This document shows, in pieces, positions 1 through 10,408 of a stretch of 64,000 nucleotides of DNA. Below the pieces are notes generated by a model that had not been told where the DNA came from, did not search any database, and saw only the letters and a program-made list of their open reading frames with translations. Numbering within the stretch: the first letter of the stretch is position 1; each line of letters starts with the position of its first letter. This DNA comes from Bremia lactucae (Eukaryota; Oomycota; Peronosporomycetes; Peronosporales; Peronosporaceae): NCBI RefSeq assembly GCF_004359215.1, contig NC_090618.1, forward strand, positions 760,575-824,574. Reading direction: 5' to 3'. The position numbers and the translations under genes are program-made.

Positions 1-167
1 TGATGACGCTAGCCGTCATCATGGATGACGCTGGGCGTCATCCCTCCTAATGTGAATGCACCCATGTGCATCACATCCACAAGGGTTGGTCAAAAATGTG
101 CACCACACCCGAGTGTTGGGTCTAATTACTATTATTTAGTAATTGACCATCCCCTTAAGTACCAAAT
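1..167. repeat. LTR fragment, element A family
   Basis: This stretch is closely similar to the outer part of the element A LTR at about 9861-10003 and lies in the same orientation. It starts with two adjacent short hairpins (1-21 and 23-43), each with 8-bp arms that read GATGACG/CGTCATC at their core. The LTR copy further right has only one such hairpin. The stretch breaks off at an assembly gap. Confidence 0.75.
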
Positions 168-267
168 NNNNNNNNNNNNNNNNNNNNNNNNNNNNNNNNN
201 NNNNNNNNNNNNNNNNNNNNNNNNNNNNNNNNNNNNNNNNNNNNNNNNNNNNNNNNNNNNNNNNNNN
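168..267. other. Assembly gap, 100 N
   Basis: Exactly 100 undetermined bases, which usually means a scaffold join of unknown size. LTR pieces of opposite orientation lie on the two sides, so the join falls inside repeats. Confidence 0.95.
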
Positions 268-380
268 GTCGCTAAGTCGCCCACCACCACTACCCCACTG
301 CACGCAAGAGAAGCTGGTCTAACCGCTTCCTCGCTGTGCTAGGGTGTGTGTCTAAGTAGAGCGCGGCCGCATTAAGACGT
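268..380. repeat. Inverted LTR fragment, element A family
   Basis: The reverse complement of this stretch matches the LTR end at about 9521-9620, including the CTCTACTTAGACAC core and the CAGCTTCTCTTGCGTG tail. It is inverted relative to the fragment left of the gap. Confidence 0.7.
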
Positions 381-413
381 GCAGGTGTCCCCATAATTCT
401 CCTGGACTATTTA

Positions 414-545
414 TGTAACGGTACACCCCATCACATCTTAGCTACTAATAATCTTCCTTCTGCACGTCAGTGTACGTGTAGTAATCGAGGCACCTCACCT
501 TGACTGTTATTAGTGCGGGTTGGCTTGTACTGCTATCAGTTCTAG
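414..545 (+). repeat. Degenerate LTR remnant, element C family
   Basis: The stretch from about 450 to 540 resembles the terminal part of the element C LTR (TCTGCACGT, a GTGTACG core, AGGCACC, then CTTGTACTG), with many substitutions. It is a decayed piece upstream of the isoleucyl-tRNA synthetase gene. Confidence 0.5.
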
Positions 546-771
546 CGAAAGGTGCCTCATTGAGCAGTTAAAGCTGCAGTAAAAGGTGATAAATCTAGGT
601 AATATGACTTTTAAATTGTTTTGGGCTGCTCAAAATTAGTGATGATGCATTACATCTCTATATATATTACTTAAATATCTTTCTCGGAGCTGGTACATTT
701 GTGTCAGCCAGCCGTTAACAGTGACACCCTCAGAATTGATCAGATTAAGAAGTGGACGACTGATTGACAAG

Positions 772-3700
772 ATGGCGCAAGACTCGGCCATGTCTCGGTC
801 CCTTCCTGAGCGCATCTCTTTCCCTGAAGAGGAGCTAAAGATCTTAGAGCTATGGGAGGATTTAGATGCTTTCCACAAGTCTATCGAGTTGTCCAAGGAC
901 CGGAAGCCTTATACCTTTTACGACGGCCCGCCGTTCGCCACGGGCTTGCCACATCACGGGCACATCCTTGCAGGCACCATTAAGGACACGGTTACTCGAT
1001 ATGCGCATCAAACGGGCCATTACGTCGAGCGCCGTTTTGGTTGGGATTGTCATGGACTCCCCGTTGAGAACGAGATTAACAAGAAATTGGGGGTCACGAC
1101 AAAGGAGCAAGTTCTTGAAATGGGCATTGACAAGTACAATGCTGAATGTCGCAGTATTGTACAGCGCTATACAAGTGAGTGGGAACGCATTGTCAAGCGC
1201 ATTGGGCGCTGGATTGATTGCAAGAACGACTACAAGACCATGGAACCGTGGTACATGGAGTCGGTCTGGAACGTCTTTCGCACGATTTTTGATAAAGACC
1301 TTGTCTATCGAGGGTACAAGATCTTACCCTACTCGACAGCTTGCACCACGTCGCTGTCGAACTTTGAGGCCAATTTAGACTACCGGGACACCCCCGATCC
1401 GTCCGTAATTGTCACCTTTCCCCTCGTAGACGACCCCGAAGTCGCTCTTTTAGCGTGGACGACGACTCCTTGGACGCTTCCTTCGAATCTAGCACTCTGC
1501 GTGAATAGCTCGATTGATTACGTCAAGATCAAAGATCTTAAGACGGATAAACTCTATATTCTAGGGGCCGCGCGATTGTGTCAATTGTATCCCAAGATGT
1601 TGAAAAAGGGCTACAAAGGCGGCGAGTATGATGTGCTGAGTACATTTAAAGGTTCGACGTTAGTAGGAAAAGCCTACGTGCCGTTATTCGACTGTTTTAA
1701 AGAGTGGCCAAAGGCTTTTCGCGTCTTAGCAGATAATTACGTATCGGACTCGGGGGGAACTGGTATTGTCCATCAGTCTCCTACCTTTGGTGAAGACGAT
1801 TATCGTGTCTGTGTGCGGGAAGGCGTGGCGGATAAATTCACGCTCCCGGATCCGCTGGATGACAATGGAATCTTTACGGATGTTGTACCCCTTGTTCAAG
1901 GTCTTCACGTGAAGAAAGCAGACGACGTGCTTTGCCAGGACTTGAAATCTCGTGGCCGTCTCGTTTCAAAAGGAACGGAGGTACATAGTTATCCGTTCTG
2001 CTACCGATCGGGTACGCCGTTGATCTATCGAGCGATTCCTGGATGGTTTGTTAACGTCGAACGTATTCGGGATCGCATCATTGCGAATAATAAACAGACG
2101 TACTGGGTGCCGAGTTTTGTGCAAGAAAAGCGTTTTCACAATTGGCTCGTGGATGGAAAGGATTGGAACATTTCACGTGGTCGTTTCTGGGGAACGCCAT
2201 TGCCATTGTGGGTGAGTGACGACTATGAAGAAGTCGTGTGCGTGGGTTCGATCGCGGAGCTTGAAAAACTCACCGGCGAGAAGGTGACGGACTTGCATCG
2301 CGAGTTTATTGACCACTTGACGATCCCGTCAACGCAAGGAAAAGGCGTGCTACGTCGTGTACCAGAAGTGTTTGATTGCTGGTTCGAGAGTGGCTCCATG
2401 CCGTACGCGCAACAGCACTATCCGTTTGAGAATAAGGAGAAATTTGAAGCGAATTTTCCGGCAGACTTTGTTGCCGAAGGTCTTGACCAAACGCGTGGGT
2501 GGTTTTACACATTAATGGTGCTTTCCACGGCTTTGTTTGACAAACCAGCGTTTAAAAACTTGATTGTCAACGGCCTTGTATTAGCTGAAGATGGACGCAA
2601 GATGAGCAAGAGTTTAAAGAACTTTACTGACCCGGAAGAGATTTTGCAAAAGTATGGCGCGGATGCGCTTCGTTTGTACTTGATTAACTCGCCAGTAGTG
2701 CGTGCCGAGCCTGTTCGATTCCATGCTCCGGGCGTGCTTGGTGTGATTCGCGAAATCTTTTTGCCGTGGTTTAATTCCGCTCGTTTCTTTGCGCAACAAG
2801 CCACTCGTTTGCAATTAGAGACTGGCGTTGCTTTTGTACCGAATCGTGAGGCGGCTCTTGCTTCGACGAACGTCATGGATTCGTGGATCATTGCGGCTCT
2901 TCATAATCTCATCAAGTTTGTGCACAAGGAGATGCAAGCGTATCGTCTTTATACTGTCGTACCACGTCTCGTGAGTTTTATTGGTCAGCTCACGAATTGG
3001 TACGTGCGTTTAAATCGACCTCGTCTGAAAGGAAGTGCCGGAAGTGCAGAAGCCGCTGTAGCGCTCTCAGCACTGTATGAAGTGGAGTATAATTTGGCCA
3101 AGTTGATGTCTCCATTCACACCATTCTTCACCGAGTACATGTATCAATTTTTACGTCAATTCCACCCGAATCAGGTGCTCGAAGCTTCAGTGGATCTTGC
3201 CGAGGATGCCGATGGCGTGTCTCGTAGTGTCCACTTCCTCCTGCTTCCAGACTTTGATGCCACTCGCGTTGATGAAGAAGTCGAAGAATTGATGAAAAAC
3301 ATGCAGAGTGTGATTGAAATGGGTCGTGTTATCCGTGAACGTCGTATGATTTCATTAAAGAATCCTGTGAAAAAGGTGATTGTCGTGTCGAACAATAAAA
3401 AAACGCTTGACGGGTTACGTCGTCTTGCATCCTATCTTCACGACGAGCTCAATATGCGTGATCTCGAATTGTCGTCGGAAGAAAAGCAATGGTGTGTGTT
3501 AAAAGCTGAAGCAAATAGTCGTGTGCTTGGACGACGTCTTGGGAAAGCGCTTGCAAGCGTAAAGACACACATCAAAGCCATGACGCATGACGACGTGGCT
3601 GCGTTTGTGGCGCGTGGCAGTGTCACGGTTGATGGCTTTGACTTGAGTGGCGACGATTTGATGGTGAAGCGCGAGTTTCAAGGAGACGCGACGATCTTTG

Positions 3701-4305
3701 AGGCCGACGTGTCGCCTGAAGGTAACGTGATGGTGATCATTGACGTCCGTGAAGACGACGAGCTCAAGATGCAGGGATGTGCGCGGGAAGTCATTACTCG
3801 CGTGCAAAAGCTGCGAAAGAAGGCTGGCCTTGTGGTGCAAGACATGGTCCATGTGTATTTTGAGGAGAAAGATGGCACGAACGGTCCAATTACGGTGGCG
3901 ATTCAGACGTTTCTGCCGATGATTGCATCGACTTTGGGCACGTCTCCGGCACCTTTGGCGCTCCAGCCTCCGCATAGTGTTTCGATTGTATCGGAGACGG
4001 CACAATTCGCAGGGTCTAGCGTGAAATTGATTGTCGCTCGCCCCGCTGTGCACTTTGCATTGCCAAACGTGCTGGCGAAACACGAGTCGCTTGTGCCGGT
4101 GAGTCAATTCACGGCATACGTTGCTTCGATGAAATACCAAGATGTCAAGACCGCGTTAGAGTCGGCCGATGCGTCGGTAACCGTGCGAACGGCTACTGCG
4201 TCGGTCACGCTAAAGGCCAATGAGGACGTGTTTCTGGATGCGAAAGCCTTTGCCAGGTCGTCTGGCAATCCGGACCTTGCTTGGTTTGCTAACGCCAATT
4301 TATAA
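772..4305 (+). CDS. Isoleucyl-tRNA synthetase, cytosolic type
   Basis: Class I aminoacyl-tRNA synthetase that charges tRNA-Ile with isoleucine for cytosolic translation. The 1177-residue protein has the usual length of the eukaryotic cytosolic enzyme. Visible landmarks are the HIGH-type motif HHGH (residues 61-64), GWDCHGLPVE (90-99), the editing-domain WTTTPWTLP (about 229-237), the catalytic-domain CWFESGSMP (about 539-547), KMSKS (610-614), and then an anticodon-binding and C-terminal extension. The reading frame is open 17 codons further upstream to a GTG at 721, but a eukaryotic gene needs ATG, so the ATG at 772 is chosen. No intron is needed. The gene converges with the carrier gene once the artefactual repeat at 4858-6233 is discounted. 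Confidence 0.95.
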   Translation: MAQDSAMSRSLPERISFPEEELKILELWEDLDAFHKSIELSKDRKPYTFYDGPPFATGLPHHGHILAGTIKDTVTRYAHQTGHYVERRFGWDCHGLPVENEINKKLGVTTKEQVLEMGIDKYNAECRSIVQRYTSEWERIVKRIGRWIDCKNDYKTMEPWYMESVWNVFRTIFDKDLVYRGYKILPYSTACTTSLSNFEANLDYRDTPDPSVIVTFPLVDDPEVALLAWTTTPWTLPSNLALCVNSSIDYVKIKDLKTDKLYILGAARLCQLYPKMLKKGYKGGEYDVLSTFKGSTLVGKAYVPLFDCFKEWPKAFRVLADNYVSDSGGTGIVHQSPTFGEDDYRVCVREGVADKFTLPDPLDDNGIFTDVVPLVQGLHVKKADDVLCQDLKSRGRLVSKGTEVHSYPFCYRSGTPLIYRAIPGWFVNVERIRDRIIANNKQTYWVPSFVQEKRFHNWLVDGKDWNISRGRFWGTPLPLWVSDDYEEVVCVGSIAELEKLTGEKVTDLHREFIDHLTIPSTQGKGVLRRVPEVFDCWFESGSMPYAQQHYPFENKEKFEANFPADFVAEGLDQTRGWFYTLMVLSTALFDKPAFKNLIVNGLVLAEDGRKMSKSLKNFTDPEEILQKYGADALRLYLINSPVVRAEPVRFHAPGVLGVIREIFLPWFNSARFFAQQATRLQLETGVAFVPNREAALASTNVMDSWIIAALHNLIKFVHKEMQAYRLYTVVPRLVSFIGQLTNWYVRLNRPRLKGSAGSAEAAVALSALYEVEYNLAKLMSPFTPFFTEYMYQFLRQFHPNQVLEASVDLAEDADGVSRSVHFLLLPDFDATRVDEEVEELMKNMQSVIEMGRVIRERRMISLKNPVKKVIVVSNNKKTLDGLRRLASYLHDELNMRDLELSSEEKQWCVLKAEANSRVLGRRLGKALASVKTHIKAMTHDDVAAFVARGSVTVDGFDLSGDDLMVKREFQGDATIFEADVSPEGNVMVIIDVREDDELKMQGCAREVITRVQKLRKKAGLVVQDMVHVYFEEKDGTNGPITVAIQTFLPMIASTLGTSPAPLALQPPHSVSIVSETAQFAGSSVKLIVARPAVHFALPNVLAKHESLVPVSQFTAYVASMKYQDVKTALESADASVTVRTATASVTLKANEDVFLDAKAFARSSGNPDLAWFANANL

Positions 4306-4352
4306 AGTGTCTAAACAACTCATTTCTTTAGATACTTGCATTTGGTGTCGAC

Positions 4353-4857
4353 NNNNNNNNNNNNNNNNNNNNNNNNNNNNNNNNNNNNNNNNNNNNNNNN
4401 NNNNNNNNNNNNNNNNNNNNNNNNNNNNNNNNNNNNNNNNNNNNNNNNNNNNNNNNNNNNNNNNNNNNNNNNNNNNNNNNNNNNNNNNNNNNNNNNNNNN
4501 NNNNNNNNNNNNNNNNNNNNNNNNNNNNNNNNNNNNNNNNNNNNNNNNNNNNNNNNNNNNNNNNNNNNNNNNNNNNNNNNNNNNNNNNNNNNNNNNNNNN
4601 NNNNNNNNNNNNNNNNNNNNNNNNNNNNNNNNNNNNNNNNNNNNNNNNNNNNNNNNNNNNNNNNNNNNNNNNNNNNNNNNNNNNNNNNNNNNNNNNNNNN
4701 NNNNNNNNNNNNNNNNNNNNNNNNNNNNNNNNNNNNNNNNNNNNNNNNNNNNNNNNNNNNNNNNNNNNNNNNNNNNNNNNNNNNNNNNNNNNNNNNNNNN
4801 NNNNNNNNNNNNNNNNNNNNNNNNNNNNNNNNNNNNNNNNNNNNNNNNNNNNNNNNN
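4353..4857. other. Assembly gap, 505 N
   Basis: Undetermined bases between two identical copies of the 3' end of the isoleucyl-tRNA synthetase gene. The copy on the left ends, and the one on the right begins, exactly at the gap edges. Confidence 0.95.
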
Positions 4858-6233
4858 TTTATTGGTCAGCTCACGAATTGGTACGTGCGTTTAAATCGAC
4901 CTCGTCTGAAAGGAAGTGCCGGAAGTGCAGAAGCCGCTGTAGCGCTCTCAGCACTGTATGAAGTGGAGTATAATTTGGCCAAGTTGATGTCTCCATTCAC
5001 ACCATTCTTCACCGAGTACATGTATCAATTTTTACGTCAATTCCACCCGAATCAGGTGCTCGAAGCTTCAGTGGATCTTGCCGAGGATGCCGATGGCGTG
5101 TCTCGTAGTGTCCACTTCCTCCTGCTTCCAGACTTTGATGCCACTCGCGTTGATGAAGAAGTCGAAGAATTGATGAAAAACATGCAGAGTGTGATTGAAA
5201 TGGGTCGTGTTATCCGTGAACGTCGTATGATTTCATTAAAGAATCCTGTGAAAAAGGTGATTGTCGTGTCGAACAATAAAAAAACGCTTGACGGGTTACG
5301 TCGTCTTGCATCCTATCTTCACGACGAGCTCAATATGCGTGATCTCGAATTGTCGTCGGAAGAAAAGCAATGGTGTGTGTTAAAAGCTGAAGCAAATAGT
5401 CGTGTGCTTGGACGACGTCTTGGGAAAGCGCTTGCAAGCGTAAAGACACACATCAAAGCCATGACGCATGACGACGTGGCTGCGTTTGTGGCGCGTGGCA
5501 GTGTCACGGTTGATGGCTTTGACTTGAGTGGCGACGATTTGATGGTGAAGCGCGAGTTTCAAGGAGACGCGACGATCTTTGAGGCCGACGTGTCGCCTGA
5601 AGGTAACGTGATGGTGATCATTGACGTCCGTGAAGACGACGAGCTCAAGATGCAGGGATGTGCGCGGGAAGTCATTACTCGCGTGCAAAAGCTGCGAAAG
5701 AAGGCTGGCCTTGTGGTGCAAGACATGGTCCATGTGTATTTTGAGGAGAAAGATGGCACGAACGGTCCAATTACGGTGGCGATTCAGACGTTTCTGCCGA
5801 TGATTGCATCGACTTTGGGCACGTCTCCGGCACCTTTGGCGCTCCAGCCTCCGCATAGTGTTTCGATTGTATCGGAGACGGCACAATTCGCAGGGTCTAG
5901 CGTGAAATTGATTGTCGCTCGCCCCGCTGTGCACTTTGCATTGCCAAACGTGCTGGCGAAACACGAGTCGCTTGTGCCGGTGAGTCAATTCACGGCATAC
6001 GTTGCTTCGATGAAATACCAAGATGTCAAGACCGCGTTAGAGTCGGCCGATGCGTCGGTAACCGTGCGAACGGCTACTGCGTCGGTCACGCTAAAGGCCA
6101 ATGAGGACGTGTTTCTGGATGCGAAAGCCTTTGCCAGGTCGTCTGGCAATCCGGACCTTGCTTGGTTTGCTAACGCCAATTTATAAAGTGTCTAAACAAC
6201 TCATTTCTTTAGATACTTGCATTTGGTGTCGAC
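4858..6233 (+). pseudogene. Exact repeat of isoleucyl-tRNA synthetase 3' end (assembly artefact)
   Basis: This 1376-bp stretch repeats 2977-4352 at a constant offset of 1881 and shows no difference where I compared it, including the stop codon and 47 bp of 3' flank. It encodes the last 442 residues of the synthetase with no start and no catalytic core. The identity stops precisely at the N gap on both sides, which is what an unmerged contig overlap produces. A recent tandem duplication is the less likely alternative. The carrier gene lies just downstream of this copy, so the true order is probably synthetase stop, about 160 bp, carrier stop. Confidence 0.85.
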
Positions 6234-6342
6234 CATGCTCTTTTAGTAATAAATGATTTTCACGTACGATTTATTGATTCAAATTCTAATTTTCGTTAAA
6301 AGGGTAACAAGGAAGAAAGGTTTGTCGTACCTGTCGAGTTGC

Positions 6343-7368
6343 TCAGTAGTCGGCATAGGCATCGACGTCTGCGGGTTCAGGGAGGCGCTCCACTGCGGGG
6401 TTAAAGCGATGCGTTAGCCAGTCGAAGGACACGAGAACGATCCCAAATTGCGGCGCGATACGGCTAACACGCGGGCCATAGCCTGAAAAAAGCGCGCTAA
6501 TGCCGCCCCGGGCCGTCACCAGCCTGTAAGTTTCTCTAAACCCACAAACCGTAGCGTTCCGCGCTTGCATTCGCGTCTTAAGTAGATCCAGCGGTGTGGT
6601 CAGAAATGCAGCAGGAATGCCTGCTGTCGAAGCGGCAATCATCGACCATCCAAGGGACGTACCGTCCTGCACGCCAAGCTGCGACTTTGCCATGTCATAT
6701 AACGTAAAATAGGTAGAGGCAAACATCACGTCTCGAGCGAGGCAGGCCGTGTAGCCTCGATAAAGGCCTTGCATTCCTAGTTCACGGATAATTCCAATTG
6801 GCTTTAACGTTCTGTCTAATTGCATTCGCACCTTAACGACCTCGACGGGGTTCATCACGATCGACTGCATACAGCCCGAGACGGCCGCAGACGTAAGCGA
6901 GGCCTTGAACGCATTCGGTTTGTCAAAAAAGCTTTTCACAAACTCTCGCGTAGCAAGTGACACGGCCTTGTCTGGAATCGTGCCGAGAAGCTGAGGCCCA
7001 AGTCCTTTGTAGAAAGAACCAACGCCCTCGTTGCGAAAGATCGTCGTGAGCGTCTGCGCGGCGCTGGTCGCCACCAGGCTGTTCTGCATGCGCGTCTTAA
7101 TCACATCCACGGGGTAGACCGCGATGATGCCACCCATACCAGCGGTCGCGCCAATCCACATGCTCTGGAAGACGCTCTGCTGCGCCACTTTAGGGGCAGA
7201 TACGAGCAATTCGCGCGTCTTGTGCGGGCCCAGGTGGGCCAGATTCGACGAAGAGTCCATAGAGACTGAAGAGAAGTGGGGCCGTTCAGCTCCGGGTGTC
7301 GCTTGAGCGCTAGGGGGCCAGAAGTAGAGTGAAGGTGGCGCAACTACCTTCTGGTTCTCGCGCGTCAT
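6343..7368 (-). CDS. Mitochondrial carrier, aspartate/glutamate carrier-like (SLC25)
   Basis: Inner mitochondrial membrane transporter of 341 residues with the threefold carrier repeat. The signature P-x-[DE]-x-x-K-x-R-x-Q occurs as PVDVIKTRMQ (86-95), PVEVVKVRMQ (174-183) and PLDLLKTRMQ (259-268). The sequence after repeat 1 (FYKGLGPQLLG, then PDKAV), the LYRGYTACLARD stretch in repeat 2 and SRIAPQFGIVLVSF in repeat 3 are typical of aspartate/glutamate and glutamate carriers. There is no EF-hand N-terminus like that of metazoan aralar, so the closest type may be the short glutamate or fungal Agc1-like form. A 60-residue leader precedes the first repeat. Family assignment is firm; substrate is inferred. 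No intron is needed. Confidence 0.9.
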   Translation of the reverse strand: MTRENQKVVAPPSLYFWPPSAQATPGAERPHFSSVSMDSSSNLAHLGPHKTRELLVSAPKVAQQSVFQSMWIGATAGMGGIIAVYPVDVIKTRMQNSLVATSAAQTLTTIFRNEGVGSFYKGLGPQLLGTIPDKAVSLATREFVKSFFDKPNAFKASLTSAAVSGCMQSIVMNPVEVVKVRMQLDRTLKPIGIIRELGMQGLYRGYTACLARDVMFASTYFTLYDMAKSQLGVQDGTSLGWSMIAASTAGIPAAFLTTPLDLLKTRMQARNATVCGFRETYRLVTARGGISALFSGYGPRVSRIAPQFGIVLVSFDWLTHRFNPAVERLPEPADVDAYADY

Positions 7369-8609
7369 GCGACGACGTCACTGGATGGGCGGACCCAAAA
7401 CTAATTTCACCCTTTCTACCCATTTTTTGTGTACCATGTCCATGGTATTGCCTGATTCGCATCCAATGATGTAAACACAACCTGGACGGACAACTTTTGG
7501 TTACATAAAATTAATTTCGCCTATGCGTCAACCTCAGGATTTACATGGATAGTAACGCAATGGAGCGATTGCAATGCGATTGTCGATACCAGTGTCGATC
7601 GGCGATGGGTGCGATTCTCTGGCTTCAGACTGAAGTGACAGCTCTCTGAATATCGGTCGATGACAAGACCCCATATGGTGCAACGTTGAGCAGACGATGA
7701 AACTTTGCGGCTTCAACAAAGAATTTGCGCCGGCTTCCTTGGCATTCCAGCTGCTTCAACTAAAAATTTGATCGCGAGTGGTAAATAAGAAGCGCAACAC
7801 TCAATTTTTCAATGTATCGACAATAGAAGATAAGCGCAGGCAGCAACACGCATGTACTGTTTGGCGAAGACGACCGTCAATTGTGCCCAGATTGTGACAG
7901 CAGTACGAAGACCTGGCAATGTTCTCAGCAAACAGACCTTTTAGCTGCGCACTAAAATAATCATTTGAAAATGTAATTTCAGTAACGATCGAATTTCTTT
8001 ATCTTGCTCCTTTTATGAAACGGTAATGTTGTGACGGGGTCACACAGCAATCAAGCGGAGGAATCGTGCAATGTAAGTACCCGTGTAATTAGTAGTCATA
8101 TACAATCTAAATAATACATGTCCGAATCTGTTGCTGATTAATTTACCTTTCCTAAGTGTTCCAATTTGCCTCATACAAAAGTGTTAGCCCCAAGCCTTTT
8201 AGTCCTCCGCCCAAATGCAAAACAGGAATGTTTCTCGCACATTTATCTGACACGATAAACTGGATATTTTTTCTCTTATTGGAAGGAAGGGATACTTTTT
8301 GTCTGTAGTGTTGCCACAGTTATAAAATTCATTATTAGTCTTTATTATGCTGGATCGGTATAGTCACCTGATTTTTGGATGCAGTATACAGTCAAATATT
8401 TTATACGTCGATTTTCGAAACGGATCGTCGATCCGGTCGTCAGGCGATAAAGAGCCACTCGTAGAATGTCTCGACACGAGTTTTTCACTAAGGTAGTACG
8501 GCCAACTCGACTCGAATTCATGACTTGCTTCTACGCGGTGCCTACTTCTAAGCTGGATCGCATACTCGCAAGATGTCGATTTAGCGACGGGCTCGACGGA
8601 ATGTACACT
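7369..8609. other. Intergenic, no gene seen
   Basis: I see no credible coding frame, RNA gene or clear repeat in these 1.2 kb. Base composition turns AT-rich toward the right, and retroelement similarity begins around 8610. Confidence 0.5.
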
Positions 8610-8972
8610 CGATTTACCCGTTACGCTATACTCCGTTATATATAAACGGTCTTACCCACTCGCGCGTTCCACTAACGATACCACTGCGTGGTTCAATCTC
8701 TCTCGTCTCTTGAAAAAAGACGAGAAATGGTTATGGAACGCTGATTGTCAGCGTTCATTTGAAGGTAATAAGCAAAGCTTGATGCAATCGACCATCTTGG
8801 CGATTGCAGATTACGCACGGCCGTCAATAGCCCACACCTCTCGCAAAGAATGGCGAGGTGGCTATCCTTCTTCGCGAAATATAATTTCTCCGTCGAATAT
8901 AAACCAGGACGACTTAATGTCGTCGCTGATGCGTTATCACGCCGACGTGTGGCAATACCAAAAGGGGTGTGT
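8610..8972 (+). mobile_element. Chimeric Ty3/Gypsy fragment (integrase, RT/RNase H, RNase H end)
   Basis: Three retroelement pieces follow each other. About 8615-8695 matches the integrase stretch at 24437-24505 in element B. About 8696-8810 matches the polymerase/RNase H start of element C at 30490-30608. About 8811-8967 matches the RNase H end at 30838-30972 (SVEYKPGRLNVVADALSRR region). Some 230 bp between the last two segments are missing. The fragment has stops and no LTRs. Confidence 0.75.
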
Positions 8973-9520
8973 GAATATTCCATAATATTGAGTTTTATCT
9001 GACAACAATCAACCTATAGATAGAAATATATTTTCTTTTGAGGGATTTACTTAGTAACATTTTTTAATTGTACACTAATGATGAGTATTCATGAGTGAAT
9101 ATCACCATTTTGTAATGTTGCCAAAAAGTTTTTGGAAGCGTAGTATGCGACACCTGTAACGGGTTGTCCCGTTAGATAAATATTATTTCAATTAAGAGGA
9201 AATAAAGAAATACGAAATTAATATCTTTATTAATTTTGTGCTTAATAGTTCCACTACTACCAAATTTTAAATATATTGAGCCAATAAGACATAGGCTCTA
9301 TTGATTGGTTGATTAATGTTTGCATTAATCCCGACATCGTCACAAGACACGATTGTGCGGTTCGCAAGTAGGCGCCATACATAGTTCGTTATTAAAATAA
9401 TAAAGTCAGTAGTAATAAGAAGGTCGTTACGTAGGAACTTAAATATATTAATACAGGTTTGCTTTTCCTCTATTCTTAATCCTTAAAATTGACCTTTGGT
9501 AGCTAGGACTTCCTAGCTAC
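8973..9520. other. Intergenic AT-rich stretch
   Basis: No gene is visible. A TAACGGGTTGTCCCGTTA palindrome at about 9157-9174 resembles LTR edge sequence, but no LTR can be delimited around it. Confidence 0.4.
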
Positions 9521-10055
9521 TGTAGAGCGGGCACGTCGTAATGCGACCCACGCTCTACTTAGACACAGACCCTATAACAGCGAGAAAGCGCTTTATCCAG
9601 CTTCTCTTGCGTGAAGTAAGGTAGTTGTGGTGGACGCGTTAGCAACCTCACTCAACGCACTAAGTACTTTAGTAAAGTGTCGTCACGAAAGCGGTAATCC
9701 GGCTCTTCGTGCGCACTTACCAAGTAGGAAGTAATTTTCAGACTGATTTATATTTAATCGCATTAAATAGAAATACCTATTTTTGTCAATTAAAATGTCA
9801 TCTCTATAGATAACACTTAATATGTATTGCGAGCGCATCTTTCTGGATACCTCGCGTAACGGATGATGCTAGGCGTCATCCCTCCTAATATGAATGCACC
9901 CATGTGCATCACATACACAAGGGTTGGTCACAAATGTGCACCACACCCGAGTGTTGGGTCTAACTAATATAATTTAGTATTTGACCATCCCCTTAAGTAC
10001 GCCAAGTGTGCTTAACGGGGACTGTGTAACATTAGGGCAACTTTAGCCCGTTACA
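9521..10055 (-). repeat. 3' LTR of element A
   Basis: Read on the minus strand it starts TGTAACGGGC and ends CTACA, the TG...CA form of an LTR, 535 bp long. The polypurine tract lies immediately outside at 10056-10075. The same sequence occurs in pieces at 1-167, 268-380 (inverted) and 16952-17018. Confidence 0.7.
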
Positions 10056-10408
10056 CCATCCCTCCAAAAGAACGAATTTTCATTTTGAATTCGTCAAAGA
10101 GGAGCGAGGAACTGCGAGCAGCTTTACGCGCCGCTAGTTCACTCAATCACTCAAGCGACCTGTGTTTCTAGACACGGCGCCAAAGATGCCACCTTAAAGG
10201 GGCCACGTTGATGGGTCGTCTGCGAAGACGCCCACTCAATCTCGCATTAAGCGCACGCGCCGCGTTGTTCACCGGCCGCGTCCAATGCCTTAGTCGAAAC
10301 GCCGACAGCTACTGCTGCTGTCGCATTAACGGGGCTTAAGGATCCATCCTACTTTAACAGTGAGGATGCTATCCGTCGCTCATTGTCGACTACAATGAGT
10401 CGACACCG

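Noticed and set aside
3499..4140. Long minus-strand frame (213 codons) opposite the synthetase
   Set aside because: A by-product of codon bias on the coding strand. It has no recognisable domain and duplicates only because the sense gene is repeated.
4336..6186. A 616-residue open frame through the N gap that ends like isoleucyl-tRNA synthetase
   Set aside because: It starts in the 3' flank of the first gene, its front is N only, and the rest is an exact repeat. It is an assembly artefact, not a second gene.
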